Below, piece by piece: positions 51,001 through 62,863 of a DNA stretch of 64,000 nucleotides (position 1 is its first letter; each line of letters starts with the position of its first letter). Source of the DNA: Rhabditophanes sp. KR3021 (lineage: Eukaryota; Nematoda; Chromadorea; Rhabditida; Alloionematidae); contig CAUJLY010000001.1 in assembly GCA_963281155.1 (NCBI GenBank), positions 496,001 to 560,000 of the forward strand, read 5' to 3'. The position numbers were made by a program, and so were the translations under genes. A model generated the notes under the pieces. That model ran no database searches and was not told the origin of the DNA. It saw nothing but the letters and a program-made list of their open reading frames with translations.

Positions 51001-54000
51001 ATGAGAGTGTATTCAGGTAGAAATAGATATTGTGTTTTGTTAGTGTGTGAAAAGAGAAGTAAAAGTGACTAAAGATAGTAATAAATGATATGATGTGGCG
51101 TTGGCTTTTTGGGTATGAATCATCATTACAACATTTACCATCAACTGTCCATCCAACAACCATTCATTGTTTAAGAGAGGCCAAGTGTGAAAATAGGGAT
51201 TTATTTGATCAAGTCCAAAGTAGTCTCATTTAATTTAATTAAGACTTAAAAGTTAAACTGGATCAAATTGTGTTAAACTGCATTAAACTGTACTTAGTGG
51301 GAAGATTAAGGTAATCATCTGAGTGCGTCACTTCTGATTACATTTCTTCTCCTAAGCCAAAGTATAAGTCACCATTTATTACAAAGTTCAGATGTCTCAA
51401 GTTTCAAAAGTAACTATGTGCTTAGAGTAGTGTAATTGGCTTAAAATTAAGTTAATGACACAAGATTAGCTAAACTCTAATTGAACTCCACAAAACTATA
51501 CCCAAGCCAGATCAAATGGAACGGAATGGTGTAGATTTTGGATGATTAAAATTGCCAAAATGAGGGTTTTTGAATTTGAGGAACCTTGGCTTTATGGGTG
51601 GTTAAATTATCCAAATGATGGGTGTAATTAAAACAAAGTTGAAATGTGTATAATCAGGTAAGTATTATTTGATTGTAGTGATTTCTGCACAAAACAACAG
51701 TACCCTTGAAAGTGTTTTGCGTAGATTAAATTTGATGCCTTAAATTGCAGTATACTTGATGGCATACACAATAAGCAACTAAAGATGCCATACAGTATAT
51801 TAAACGAGATAAAAGCAACTTCATTAGAGATTTATGACGTTCAGTTGGGACGGTCTATTAAGATAATTATAAGGATGTAGTGATACGATAGTTAATCCAA
51901 ACAGATGTTTATTCCTCACAAGGCTTTAATTTGAGGATAATTCTAAATTTGAATATATCACAGAAGATTTTCTTTTTATCGTACGTAAATGTGTTATGGC
52001 TTCTATTTAGTTGAGTGCAAATTATGGGGTGCATTTTAGACATTAAATTATTTGTACAATCCATAGACTTTTTGATTTGCATATAGTTAAAACATCTTAG
52101 CTTCGAGGACAAGAGATTTGAGGTTATGAAGAGTATGCTTTCCAGAGTTACTTTAGCAATGTGTCTTAAATTGTCTTGCTGCAAAAACTGTTGCGCCTGT
52201 TTGTAGTGTGGAAAAAGCAAAATCTCATTGCATATGTCCAAAACGCAATGCACCTGCACAGAGGAACAGCTAATAATGTGGACCCATTCAGGACAACAAA
52301 TGATTCTTTTTTGTAAAATGAGTTTAAAAGCGTCAAAATAAATTGAAATTTATTTATGAAACGCTTATGGAGTGTTATAATGTCAACACAGTCTATGGCA
52401 ACATTCAGTGACCTGCGATTATCAGAAGACGTTATAATAAAATGGTCCAATCTTGACAAAAATCATTTATTTGCTTGATACGTTTAAACAGAAGATGAAC
52501 ACTCGTTTTATTAAAGTTAGGTCACTGGAAGGACAATAATAAATGGAAATAAGTTTCCACACAGCTTCCCGTGCCTGGTAATAATTTAAATTTCCATTTT
52601 TATCATAATTTAAAGCTTCGTTTATTAATATTATTTTTTTAGAATGCTTAATTAACTTGATTTGGTCATATTTTCTTATCTTTACAATACTTGTAGATAA
52701 AAATGTTTGTAATTGGCACAATATATTTTTTAATAGCATTCTTAACTAATTATTTTTTACCAACTTTTATACTATTCGTAATTTGATTAACTTCACCTTG
52801 TAAGCTTAGAATATTAGAAAATTTAATTTATTTTGTAAAATACTATGACATTTCAAAAATTGTAACCTACAATTCCATCACATTTAATGTTAATCATCTA
52901 ATTAAAGTATCTGCTACAACACACTATCATTTTTAAATGTTGTTTACTCAAACCGTCTATCTCACATTTGAAAAAGACATTCAATTAAACTTAAATTAGT
53001 ATTTATGTGGAAGAGTGATTATGTAACAGTTACACGGCTTGATCAAAGAGCCTTTTCTATGATTAAAATAATGGTCTTGGCCAGATACTGACTGTTGATG
53101 AGGATTTGTAAATAAATGACAGGTCCTTTTTAGAAGGGTAATTAATGATAAACAGCACTGTCTTTTTATTGTTTGTGATTGAGAGTACCGTAAGATTGAG
53201 TGTAGGTCATTGTGACAACAAACTTTTAGTCTATAAATACATATTTTAATCCCCTTTCAACGTTACTCTTTCGAATGAAGCGACGATGCAAAATTCAACT
53301 GATTGTTTATTTGATTTTTTTGAAAAAGCTTAACGATGTACATTTCTGCCAGTCCTACTCATATTCTTTAATTTGCAGCAAACACCTTGGAAGTATATGA
53401 TGGCACATGCCTTTCTGCTTTCTTGACCCAAAAGACAATCGGGCACTGCGAAATGGCGATATTTAGAGACCTGAAACACATTAAATAAATAGAACATCAT
53501 TTTTTTAAACTTGAGCATTTATAGGTAACAACAATTCCTTTTCATTCTACACAAGGTTTCCATGAAACAGCATACGAAACACTGTTGAATTTATTAGCCA
53601 TAATTAAATTAGACAATAAATGTTATAAGTTATTGTTGAGTCGTTGTTTATTTATTTGTATATGCCGATTCATTGGATGTGAAGATAATATAATGACAGA
53701 GGTAGAATCTATTTTGTAAATCATCACCTACCGCTGCAATTTATCAAATGTTTTGCCATAGTTATAAGGATCTTAGTTAAAAGACAACATTATAGTCTCG
53801 TATTAGCAATATTCCCTAGATTATGCTCATATTTATTCTTTTTTAAGTCAAAGTCCGACATAAACTAAGGCATTTATATTTATCTAGAATTTAATCTCTT
53901 TGGGCAGTAACAAAGAAAGTAGATTTGATATTTTTGTCGCTTATTGTGAAGAAAATATGAGATTCCTGTTTATTGTATCTTTTGGATGTATTTTGTTTAG

Positions 54001-54792
54001 AAATAAAATTTTTCGAGTGATATTAATTAAATCATTCACTTTACTCAATCAAAAGATTCAAACGATACTAGGTTTAGATAATAAACACAGGTGGATGAAA
54101 ACATTTTACAAACATGATTTATATCAATAAATTAAAAAGAAAGAATATACACGATTAAATACTTACTATTATTACAACATAAATTAAATCATGAAATTAT
54201 ATATTTTTAAAATATAAATTATTAAAGAATTAACAACTCAGCTAATGAGACGGTCAACATACATGCCCCAAGTAGTTTTGGAGACCACCGTTTAATCTCA
54301 AATTTTATCAAAATTATACTTTACTCTACCCACAGACGCCTATTTGTTTATTAAGAAAACTTGGCATGCCCGACCAGGGGCGTATTTTCCTTTATCAAAA
54401 CACTTTCCAATAATCCTAATTGTCATGCACATTAACATTTTTTCCAAGATTATGAATCTAAATAATGAAATAAGATTTGTCCTAAATGTGAGTTGACTTA
54501 CTTTACTGTCACGCTATATCAACACAATCAAGGTATCGTGAGACGAGTCAAAACATAAAATGAGGTATATTGCAGGAATAAATGGTGGACTACAAATAAC
54601 GCTTACGTGGAACTAATGAATATATTTAACAAATGTTGTACGTTCATCATAAATTTAAATTGATACTGGTTATATTCTAATTTCACGAGCTTAGATCGGC
54701 TTTAGTTCAATAGCTTTAATCAACCTTTGGGTATTAATAGTTATTTCACTTTTAATAATGATACTTTACTTACGATTTTTCAATCTTTAAAC
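48062..54792. other. 6.7 kb without a confident gene
   Basis: Short ORFs only. Around 51909-52739 on the minus strand three overlapping frames of 90-116 codons contain helix-like text such as YKQAQQFLQQDNLRH. On the opposite strand a frame at 52380-52479 reads FSDLRLSEDVIIKW. This could be BTB/BACK debris but I cannot build a gene. A 76-codon frame at 53900-54130 is unsupported. The rest is AT-rich intergenic. Confidence 0.35.
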
Positions 54793-55268
54793 TTATTCAA
54801 ATGAATTTTTAATCGTACCAATTAAATACTCGTAGAATTGATCATATGAATTTTCGCGAGCATGCGTAACCATTCTTGCTGCCGAGATTTCAGACATATA
54901 ATAATAAAACATAAGAGACATCTAAAGTAAAGTATATTTTTGCCAACAATTATTTAACTTACAAAGAGTACACCATCTCTAAATACTCCATTCACATTAA
55001 TCAATTGCAAGAAGTTTTCTTCGTTCACAAAGTCTTTTCCATGACGGCTATCAACGAATTGAAGGTATATAGTCATATTATCCACAGTCAATGACTTGCA
55101 TTCAACTTCATAGGCATCTGGATTCTCTAAGAAGAAACGACGATAGGAGAGACTTCGAGAAGCAATCGTTTGTTTCGATGTCATCAGAAAGCCATCTTTT
55201 AAAACGATTTTCAGGTCGTTGCTTTCGTTGTTTGGCAAAAGATCACTGCCGTTATTCAGATTAGACAT
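54793..55268 (-). CDS. Small BTB/POZ-like protein (144 aa)
   Basis: Exons 54963-55268 and 54793-54921, with a 41 bp intron (GTAAGT...CTTTAG), give 144 aa in phase. The body (DLKIVLKDGFLMTSKQTIAS, then RRFFLENPD, DNMTIYLQFVDS and NFLQLINVNG) follows the beta-alpha order of a BTB/POZ dimerisation domain. Exon 2 (MSLMFYYYMSEISAARMVTH) resembles the start of the segment that follows BTB. It ends without BACK or kelch parts, so it may be a truncated member or a short adaptor. The BTB call is moderate; no catalytic residues are expected. Confidence 0.5.
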
Positions 55269-56600
55269 TCCGTAAATATCTGAATATCATAAAGCAATCT
55301 TGACTCAAAAGAAGGCGCCAAAATCATAAAATATAGGCTGACTAACGTTGTTAAAATGCGTACAGTTTGGTAGAAGGAATACCGATTGTCTTGTAACATT
55401 TTTGATATTAGAGTGTGTACTTGACATTTTACCATGTAATCTGCTTTATTTGCAAAGGAACACGGATCATAGCATAGTTTTCTGCAATACTTACAAATAT
55501 AATATATTCCAGTACAAGAGGTATTAAAATAAGTACCAATCAGGATGTTCAAAGAAAACTGCATTTTTAGAACTTAGCACAAGAACAAACAAAATTATCA
55601 TAGTAAAAAATATTGGAATCATTATTTGGACAAATAACAACCGAACTGAATTGGTATATTTCTGATAAGAAGTTTTATTGCTTTACTTTTTCAAAAGTGC
55701 AAGTTCCTCTCTGATATTTTTACCAAACTATATAACTAACCCAGCCACATTAGATTAGAATGATATCATTAAAATCATGCAAGATTTTGGTGGGATCAAA
55801 AAATTATCAGAAACTATTAGAATAATTTGTGTGATTTTTGAATACGAATAAGGAATATTTGCGTATTTAACCGCTAAGATGGAACAATCAAATGAATGTT
55901 TCATAAATACCAAACAAAATATTAATAAGACATTTGTTATAAAGGCCAAAAGTAATAATCCATTTACTGGTTTAATGCGTATCTTAGTGCATTTATTTTT
56001 ACACATAATATTACAAATTTTGTAAAATTGAAAGCATATGGATAACACATTTGCGTTTTTTGCTCTACTACTACAACCACGCCAGCAACTGGACATGTAA
56101 TAGATACCTAAATCACTCCAGTAATAAAATACAGAATAATTCGCTTATTCTTCCAATTATGATAAAAGTACTTAAATGTTCCTGCTCATGTGGTAATTTC
56201 ATTTTAATTACTAAGATTTATAAGGATCGAAAACAAAGCACTGAAATATGACTTACAAAAAAATGTGCTTGTAATTTTTTGATTTATGCAAACTGGACTT
56301 TGGCGAATAATTTTGAATCCTTCGATAATATTGTTCTTTGATTCAGAATATTTAAAAGTGCATAATGTATATTGCACTACATAAAGTATTAAAATAAGAC
56401 ATAAATATAACTAAGTCAGGAGGTTCAACCAAATAATCTTCATTTTTAAAACTTAACGTATGCACTGAAGCAAACATCATTATCATTGAAATTATGGTAG
56501 AAGTGATTAAGGTTGTTACTTGGATAAATAATCAGATTTATTAACAATAATTCTTATAACATATCATATTATTAAAACGTTGAGTTCATTATGAAAATGC
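55269..56600 (-). pseudogene. Decayed tandem copies of an unknown secreted/membrane family
   Basis: Two stretches on the minus strand are clearly related at DNA level. The first, about 55470-55640, reads SKNAVFFEHPDWYLF, a frame break, then YFNTSCTGIYYICKYC. The second, about 56350-56540, reads FKNEDYLVEPPDLVIFMSYF, then NTLCSAIYIM and a stop. Each begins with a hydrophobic leader. Further hydrophobic frames follow (RILTTLVSLYFMILAPSF at 55.3 kb; VNGLLLLAFITNVLLIF at 55.9 kb). Stops and shifts interrupt both. Family unknown; partly receptor-like hydrophobicity, partly cysteine-rich. Confidence 0.35.
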
Positions 56601-56633
56601 CCAAACATTTAAAAATCAAAATCCCAAAAATAC

Positions 56634-56705
56634 TGGAGGCTGCGGGGTTTGAACCCGCGTCTTCTCGCATGCAAAGCGAGCACTCTACCACTGAGTTAAG
56701 CCCCC
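56634..56705 (-). tRNA. tRNA-Ala (TGC), copy 1
   Basis: Minus-strand sequence GGGGGCTTAACTCAGTGGTA begins a complete cloverleaf. The anticodon stem CTCGC/GCGAG carries loop TTTGCAT (anticodon TGC), with T-arm CGGGTTCAAACCCCG and 3' end AGCCTCC plus A. 72 nt, no intron. Confidence 0.95.
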
Positions 56706-56786
56706 GTATGAAGTGTATTTTTGCCTTTCAATTATCTTGCACTATTTAAAAGCAAATTTGAGAAAATCAAAATATCCCAAAAATAC

Positions 56787-56858
56787 TGGAGGCTGCGGGG
56801 TTTGAACCCGCGTCTTCTCGCATGCAAAGCGAGCACTCTACCACTGAGTTAAGCCCCC
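56787..56858 (-). tRNA. tRNA-Ala (TGC), copy 2
   Basis: Identical 72-nt sequence to the copy at 56634. The spacers between copies are unrelated, except for a short AAAATACTGG/AAAATATTGG flank at the 3' side. Confidence 0.95.
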
Positions 56859-56930
56859 GGATATTGTTTATTGGTGCCATACAAATAACCGAAAACACCA
56901 CCATTTATAAAAATAATTATCAAAAAATAT

Positions 56931-57002
56931 TGGAGGCTGCGGGGTTTGAACCCGCGTCTTCTCGCATGCAAAGCGAGCACTCTACCACTGAGTTAAGCCC
57001 CC
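56931..57002 (-). tRNA. tRNA-Ala (TGC), copy 3
   Basis: Third identical 72-nt copy in the same orientation, about 150 bp from the second, completing a tandem trio. Confidence 0.95.
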
Positions 57003-57088
57003 TCATATCCATTAACATTCCCAACATCTTTTCTCCTTGATTTGGCAAGATTTTTGTTTAAAAAGCATAATTAAGACACAAAAAGTTA

Positions 57089-57160
57089 AGGGGACACCCG
57101 GGTTCGAACCAGGGACCTCACGATCTGCAATCGCATGCTCTACCACTGAGCTATATCCCC
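57089..57160 (-). tRNA. tRNA-Cys (GCA)
   Basis: The minus strand begins GGGGATATAGCTCAGTGGTA. Anticodon loop TTGCAGA carries GCA; T-arm is CTGGTTCGAACCCGG; the 3' stem is TGTCCCC with discriminator T, as usual for tRNA-Cys. 72 nt, no intron. Confidence 0.95.
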
Positions 57161-57264
57161 ACATTTAATTTGATTTGTGTTTACCTTTGGAGAGTGGCTA
57201 ACGAGAAAGGAAAAGTATGACAAAGGTAAAGTCGCGAAAATAAAACTTTACACTAGACAGACAT

Positions 57265-57266
57265 GC

Positions 57267-57324
<58 letters not shown>

Positions 57325-57338
57325 TCCACCCGGTGGCG
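57265..57338 (+). tRNA. tRNA-Asn (GTT)
   Basis: Starts GCCTCCGTGGCGCAATCGG. Anticodon loop CTGTTAA carries GTT between TCGG/CCGA stems; T-arm GGTGGTTCAAGTCCACC; 3' stem CGGTGGC with discriminator G. 74 nt, no intron. It lies divergent to the minus-strand Ala/Cys genes. Confidence 0.95.
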
Positions 57339-58746
57339 ATCACTTTTTGGAAGACCAGACATTGGAGGAATTTATTAAGCTACATTTTTAAATTTAATAT
57401 ACGATCTTTGTCAAGATTCGAGGAATGACAACACTATTAATAAATAGTTTGAAGTATGAATTTATAGCTTTCGCATTGCTGTACGATGTTGTGGTTGTAT
57501 TTGCATATATTATATTTGTCACAGACTTATTTTGCAAATTATCTTTTATTAGTAGTCTAATTTATTTCAACAATTCTGAAAGAAACCAATTATAAACAAT
57601 ATTGCAACATCTGTGCATTGTATGTCATTTTTGAACATCCACTACCTAGAATGGGACTGACATATACAAAATGAACATTATAAATTGAGCTTCACAAAAT
57701 ATAATTTAATAATGAAATGTTATTACTTTTGGAAAAATTAACGCGCAACTGAATATATTATCCAGTATTGGAATATGTCCAATGACGAATAAATAAAATA
57801 CCTTAAAAGATGAGACCACAATATTGCATCACTCTACATTAATTTAAATCAGCAATTTAAACACAATATAACTCAATTAAATGAATTCTTGCTAAAATGT
57901 AAATTGGCTAATTACAACGAATATAATTTATTTATCTTACAATACACAACTTACATCAATTCACTTAAAGACCCAGCAAATTAAATTACAATGATCAAGT
58001 ATTGTTCTTATTACTGATATCAAATGATTGTGTCATACGCAGTTATGCAAAAAATAGAATAGACTTTTGTAGAAACGACTCGCATTTTATCGGCAACCAT
58101 TTAAGACCAAGAAAAGGAAAAATGATAAATGTCCGAATTCAATATATTAAAAATATCTAATAATTTGTAAAGAACAGTAGACTATATCGTTGTTAATTAA
58201 ATTTCATTAATAAATATTTATTTTGCAGAAGTGTGTATAACGTTTTCAATTCTTCATATTCTTTTTTTCCGTTAAATGAAAGTAGTACTAAAATAAGAAG
58301 CTGATTCTACCTACAAAGGTCATATTTAAAATTAGGCAAAGGTTGAAGGAACTCCGTTATCTGATATTAAAAACAGTTTCTATCAAGTCAATACTACCTT
58401 TTTAATCAATATCACTAGCAGTCTTTATATTCATTGAACTTCCGCTTTAATAAAGTTTTATATTCCTTTAGATTGATGAAAAATATCATTCTGAAGAATG
58501 TCAGGTGTAGCTATAAAAGTAATGATAAAATTAAAATATGTGTATAATTTATTCAAAAATATTATTAATATCAAGCAATCATTAGATTGTCCACAAATAG
58601 TACTACCTACAAAAATATGTAACTTCAAATTAGAGTTCACATTTATTTACCTTTGTCAATTTAAGTTTTAAGTTAATTTAATGCAATATTTATAGTATAT
58701 TTCAGAGTGTAAATTTGAGTAGTATAAGGTTTATTGTTTTAACAAA
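57339..58746. other. Intergenic
   Basis: AT-rich, no coding exons; the 60-codon frame at 58458-58640 is unsupported. Confidence 0.4.
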
Positions 58747-59463
58747 TTAATGCTCATAATTTCCACATGAGATTAAAGTTGGAATACAACTTGGGATCAC
58801 ATGTTGGATGGCAATATTATTAATGTTGCAGATGTAAGTGGCAGCATCATTGCCACAGTAACGTTGATAAACTGTCATTAAACATTGGGTGTAAGCATTT
58901 TCAGCAACACAAACATCAACTTGATTTGCGAGGGCCGAATTAAGTGTATTGACACACTTCATAATGGCGGCATTTCCGCTCTTTCCAATTGATGCAAGAC
59001 AATAGAAATTGTTCATTGTGATGTCATAAGCAGTTTTACATTCGTAATTGCTCACAAAGAAATCTTCTGTATAGGCAAATTTGTCGTTTTGAGAAACATT
59101 AAAGATTTGTGGCAAATAAGAGACGTCAATACATCCAGAATTTGATCCAATACAGTTAGTGAGTGAATTTTGGATCATACAAACTTTAGCCATGTCCATG
59201 TTGTTGAATCCAAGCTCGTCTCTTCCTCTGTTATTAGCAAAGTCATTAAAATCTGGGAGTGTATAATTTGCTCCTAATGTCAAATTGTAATTAAAAAAGA
59301 ACTGGGAATAACATCGTACGACGTTCTAAAAGTAAATAAATATCAGAAATTATTTCTATAATTTGGAGTTATAAATTACATCGTATTGTTTTGGATCGCA
59401 TCTTGGTTCAGCGATAATACCAACGGCAAAAAGAGCAATAGCTAAGAAAATAGAAGACTTCAT
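58747..59463 (-). CDS. Secreted cysteine-rich protein, DUF19/T20D4.11-like
   Basis: Exons 59380-59463 and 58747-59325, with a 54 bp intron, give 220 aa. The signal peptide is KSSIFLAIALFAVGIIA, and the mature protein starts near EPRCDP. More than ten cysteines are spread regularly, in contexts such as RCYSQF, KVCMIQNSLTNC, NYECKTAYDIT, VDVCVAENAYTQC, VYQRYC and ISCGNYEH. The pattern, length and aromatic C-contexts match the nematode-expanded DUF19 (T20D4.11-like) secreted family, whose function is unknown. A TATA-like CTATATAAG lies 36 bp upstream of the ATG. A frame-broken sister gene follows upstream in the same orientation with the same intron position. Confidence 0.75.
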
Positions 59464-59498
59464 GATAGAACGTATTGTATAAAATTGGAATCATCCTT

Positions 59499-59507
59499 CT
59501 TATATAG
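59499..59507 (-). promoter_or_regulatory. TATA box of the DUF19-like gene
   Basis: CTATATAAG on the minus strand, about 36 bp before the ATG at 59463, leaving a very short 5' UTR. The sister gene has only a weaker TATATC-type sequence at the equivalent place. Confidence 0.5.
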
Positions 59508-59554
59508 TGATTTCTGTCGTGTCATTTAAATCAAAACTGATAATATTAGTAAGA

Positions 59555-59600
59555 AGCTCGTGCTGATATCAGCATGGAAAAACTATTATCTAAATATGTT
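59555..59600. promoter_or_regulatory. Upstream block shared by the two DUF19-like genes, copy 1
   Basis: AGCTCGTGCTGATATCAGCA followed by TGGAAAAACTATTATCTA is nearly repeated upstream of the sister gene. It contains the palindrome GCTGATATCAGC and an inverted GATA (TTATC). GATA sites of this kind drive intestinal genes in nematodes via ELT-2 (known biology; application here is inference). Confidence 0.5.
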
Positions 59601-59968
59601 ACATTCCTTTTTATATTTATCATTTTTAAATAATTATACCTACTCAAAAACATCATAAGTTCATGCAGTCAAACATAATTGCATACCTTCCCCACGACTA
59701 TTTCCAGTACAGTCACTCACAGTTAAAAACATTTTATATATTAAAAAAGCTTCTTCTTAAAAATTTAATCTTTTGATGTTTGTTTTAACATTTTAAGAAT
59801 TCTCAAGCTTTTACATTATCGTAAAGCATCAAAATGTCTTTAAAGTTTTTGCACAACACAGAATTAATATCCAAAAATGTAAAATTTATTCAAGTTTGTT
59901 TAATTAGTAAAAGTTTGACATTAAATGATTTAAATATTTGTAAGATATGTTGTGAATGCCATTTAGAA

Positions 59969-60675
59969 TTAAGCTCCATAATTTCCGCATGTCAATAAGT
60001 CCGGAATACACATTGGAAGGACATGTGTGAGTGCAATGTTATTGATGTTGCAAATATAGGTTTGAGCATCATTACCACAAAAAGATTGATAAATGGTCAT
60101 GATGCATTTGTTGTAAGTATTTTCAGCAACACACATATCAACATTATTTGCAATGTCAGCACCAAGTTGAGCCTCACATCCCTTCAGATAGTTGAAGCCG
60201 CTCTTGCCGATTGATGAAAAACAATAGAAGTTGTTGATTGTGATGTCATAGGCGGTTTGGCATTCGTAATTGCTAACAAGAAATCTACTATGTAATCGTA
60301 TTTATTATTATATACCAGGTCAAAGATTTGTGGAAAATCATCGAAGTTAACACAACCAGAGTTTGGTCCAATACAGTTGGAGAATGAGTTTTGGATCATG
60401 CAAACTTTTGCCATATTCATATTGTTGAATCCTAGTTCGTTTTTTCCTCTGTTTGACTCAAATGTACTATAATCTGGGAGTGTATAATTTGCTCCTAATG
60501 TCAAATTGTAATTAAACAAGAATTGGGAGTAGCATTGTCTGAGGGTCTAAAACATAAATTAATATTTTGAATTATCAGAAGTTATGATTACATCGTATTG
60601 TGATGGATCGCATTTTTGTTGCGCAAGAGTACCGCCAGCAAAAAGTGCATCAGCTAACAAAATAAAGGACTTCAT
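59969..60675 (-). CDS. DUF19/T20D4.11-like sister gene, frame-broken
   Basis: Exons are 60592-60675 and 59969-60546 (intron 45 bp). Exon 1 (84 nt) equals the paralogue's in length. Exon 2 is 578 nt against 579 in the paralogue, because one base is missing near 60276-60281 (ACAAG where the paralogue has ACAAAG). Before the break it reads FNYNLTLGANYTLPDY and SNCIGPNSGC; after it, in the shifted frame, it reads NYECQTAYDITINNFYC through DLLTCGNYGA and the stop. All family cysteines are present on both sides. It is therefore either a very recent pseudogene or an assembly deletion. The signal peptide (FILLADALFAGGTLA) is intact. About 50-60% identical to its neighbour by eye. Confidence 0.65.
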
Positions 60676-61537
60676 AATAGAGTGTAGTTTTTAAATTAGG
60701 GAGTAGCTTTTGATATACTGCTTTCCATCGCGTCATACTAATCAAACACGATAAGATTTGTATGGAGCTCGTGCTCATATCAGCATGGAGAAAGCTATTA
60801 TCTATATTTATTGGTCTTTATATTTTTAATTAAGCATGCCTACTCAAAATAATCTAACACTTCTGCTATCAAATGACAATATTAGTGATGAGCTTGTCCG
60901 CGATTATTGTCAAATACACTCTCAATCAAAATAATTGTACCGTTCTCTCCTCTTAAACTCTAAACTTCCGTAAAACCGTAAACAAGTTCTTCTGATCTCA
61001 GGAATTTTGTAGGATGTCCCATACGGCGCAATAGTACTTTCAATTTCCAAATTTTATCGTAAACAAAATGATTAAATCAATTTATTCTAAAACATATTAA
61101 GATGCCATCTTTGCATAAACATGAACAGGCTGTGATTATACCATTTTTGAGGAATCTTTCTTGAGTTCATGAATTGATAAAGAGCAAATAGTAGATTAAA
61201 ATAGTTAGGGTGGTCATGCCCATTTTCCAAGATTAAAAGATATGTTCCAACTTGTTTGTACAATTATCAACGTGATACAAATAATTTTAGGTATGTACGC
61301 AATTTATTTGATATTAAACTTAGTAGGATTTGGAAACAATTAATTTTGCCCAAAATTTCTTATAACTGTAGACTTGATATATAGAAAAGGGTAAATTAAA
61401 AGAAAAACGCTAAAAACACAAACATGTTTAACAGATTGGCTAACTACAAAAGTTAATAAATATCAACAAAGGAATTAGAAATTATTACGTTTATTTAATT
61501 TGAATAGTACTTTATGTGGAAACTCCACAACTCCAAT
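60676..61537. other. Upstream region of DUF19-like copy and intergenic
   Basis: Homology to the upstream of the neighbouring copy extends to a CCTACTCAAAA motif near 60838 (59638 in the other). No gene beyond that. Confidence 0.4.
60765..60810. promoter_or_regulatory. Upstream block shared by the two DUF19-like genes, copy 2
   Basis: Reads AGCTCGTGCTCATATCAGCA and then TGGAGAAAGCTATTATCTA. Compared with copy 1, one base change breaks the GATATC palindrome while the TTATC is kept. Nearby ACGATAAG (60749) supplies another GATA site. Confidence 0.5.
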
Positions 61538-62863
61538 TTACTCCTTAATTTTGTTTACTAACCATTCTGGCTTCAAAATACGACATTTCTTGACTGCATC
61601 CACCATAGCAAATACAATTCTCGATCCAAGGGAATATTTTCTTGCATCCCACAAATAATCACCAGCTTCCTCTGGCACGGAATAATAAATTAAACCAAAA
61701 GCATACATCATTAATAAATGCATACATTGATCAATCTCGCAATAATCATAATTTAATTTGAACATTTCCCAACTCATATCAAATTGACCTCCTCTCTTTA
61801 TGATTTCATTTTTTAAATTTTCATAATAAATTGGTAAATTAACAACTTCTATTTCTCTTCTAATTTCAGCAGGACATCCAGTGACGAGAACTCTTGCTAT
61901 ATCAGCGCCAATAGACCCACAATGTGCAGTTTGCCAGTCAATGATGGCTGCCACTTCATTTCCGGGGTTGCCATCTCCATCTTCTTTAAAACACACGTTA
62001 TTTATATTGATGTCACTATGGATGAACGTTTTGATATTTCCTTCAAGTTGCGGAAGATCATTCAAAATGAAATGATTCACTTGGTCGAAATTCTCCAGTA
62101 AAGTTAATATGTCTTCTTCATACTCTTTGTATAATTCACTTGGAACAAATGCCTTAACTTTTGTCCAATTATAAAAAAATATTGGACTCATTTTTACGAA
62201 TTCCTTTGGATCTATGACAACACCATATTCATTTTGCCACTCCTTAGTAGGAAGACTTAAAAAAAATGCTTGTAACTTGTGAATTTCCTTAAGACAATTT
62301 TTTAGCTTGGTGGACATTGAGACCATACAAGAATTCAACGTTAGTAGAAGAACCAAGATAGTCCATTATCAAGGCACCCTCTTGCTTCCCGACCACCCAA
62401 TCTCTTGCTCCATAACATTTTACAATCTTTAAGTCAGGAATGTGGGTGAATTGATCGTAAAATTTACATTCACGAAGGTGGGCTTTGACCAGTTGGTTGC
62501 TATGCATTTTTTCCTTATCTTCATCATTGTCAATTTGTTGACTTTCCAAAACTTCACCAACATTATCCATTCCAGGAACTTTTAAAATTATTAAAAATGG
62601 TTCCTTTGAATTGTCATCAAAATTAATTGTAACTTTGTACACTTTCGAAGCAAATCCCTTTCCCCCACTAATATCCACTGCCTCAACCTAATCAAAAGAT
62701 TAAATATTGCAAATACAAAAATTACCTTTCTTACTTTGGAGTGTCCTCTGGCAAGTTTAAATGCTCTATTTTTGTCCTCTAAACACTCAACGACCCATTT
62801 AACCTCGGTCTTAGTTCCAACGATATTAGAGTCTTCCAGTTGTTGTGTACCGAATATAGTCAT
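61538..62863 (-). CDS. CHK/ecdysteroid-kinase-like protein (DUF1679 type), one frame break
   Basis: Exons are 62726-62863 and 61538-62687 (intron 38 bp). Exon 2 has one base too many: with five instead of six T at 62298-62303, the two frames join as GLNVHQAKNCLKEIHKLQ and the product is 428 aa, the usual length of this family. Visible parts are a lysine-bearing N-lobe with a GGKGFASKVYKVTI loop, the linker WVVGKQEGALIMDYLG, and helix YEEDILTLLENFDQ. The catalytic HSDININNVCF (HxDxxxxN type, S replacing the usual G) and metal-binding AAIIDWQTAHCG follow. These kinases resemble choline kinase and are thought to phosphorylate small molecules such as steroids or xenobiotics; the substrate is unknown. 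Only the homopolymer shift argues against function. Confidence 0.75.

Noticed and set aside
51909..52739. Possible BTB/BACK gene on the minus strand
   Set aside because: Three frames overlap without usable splice sites, and similarity to BTB/BACK is vague; not listed as a gene.
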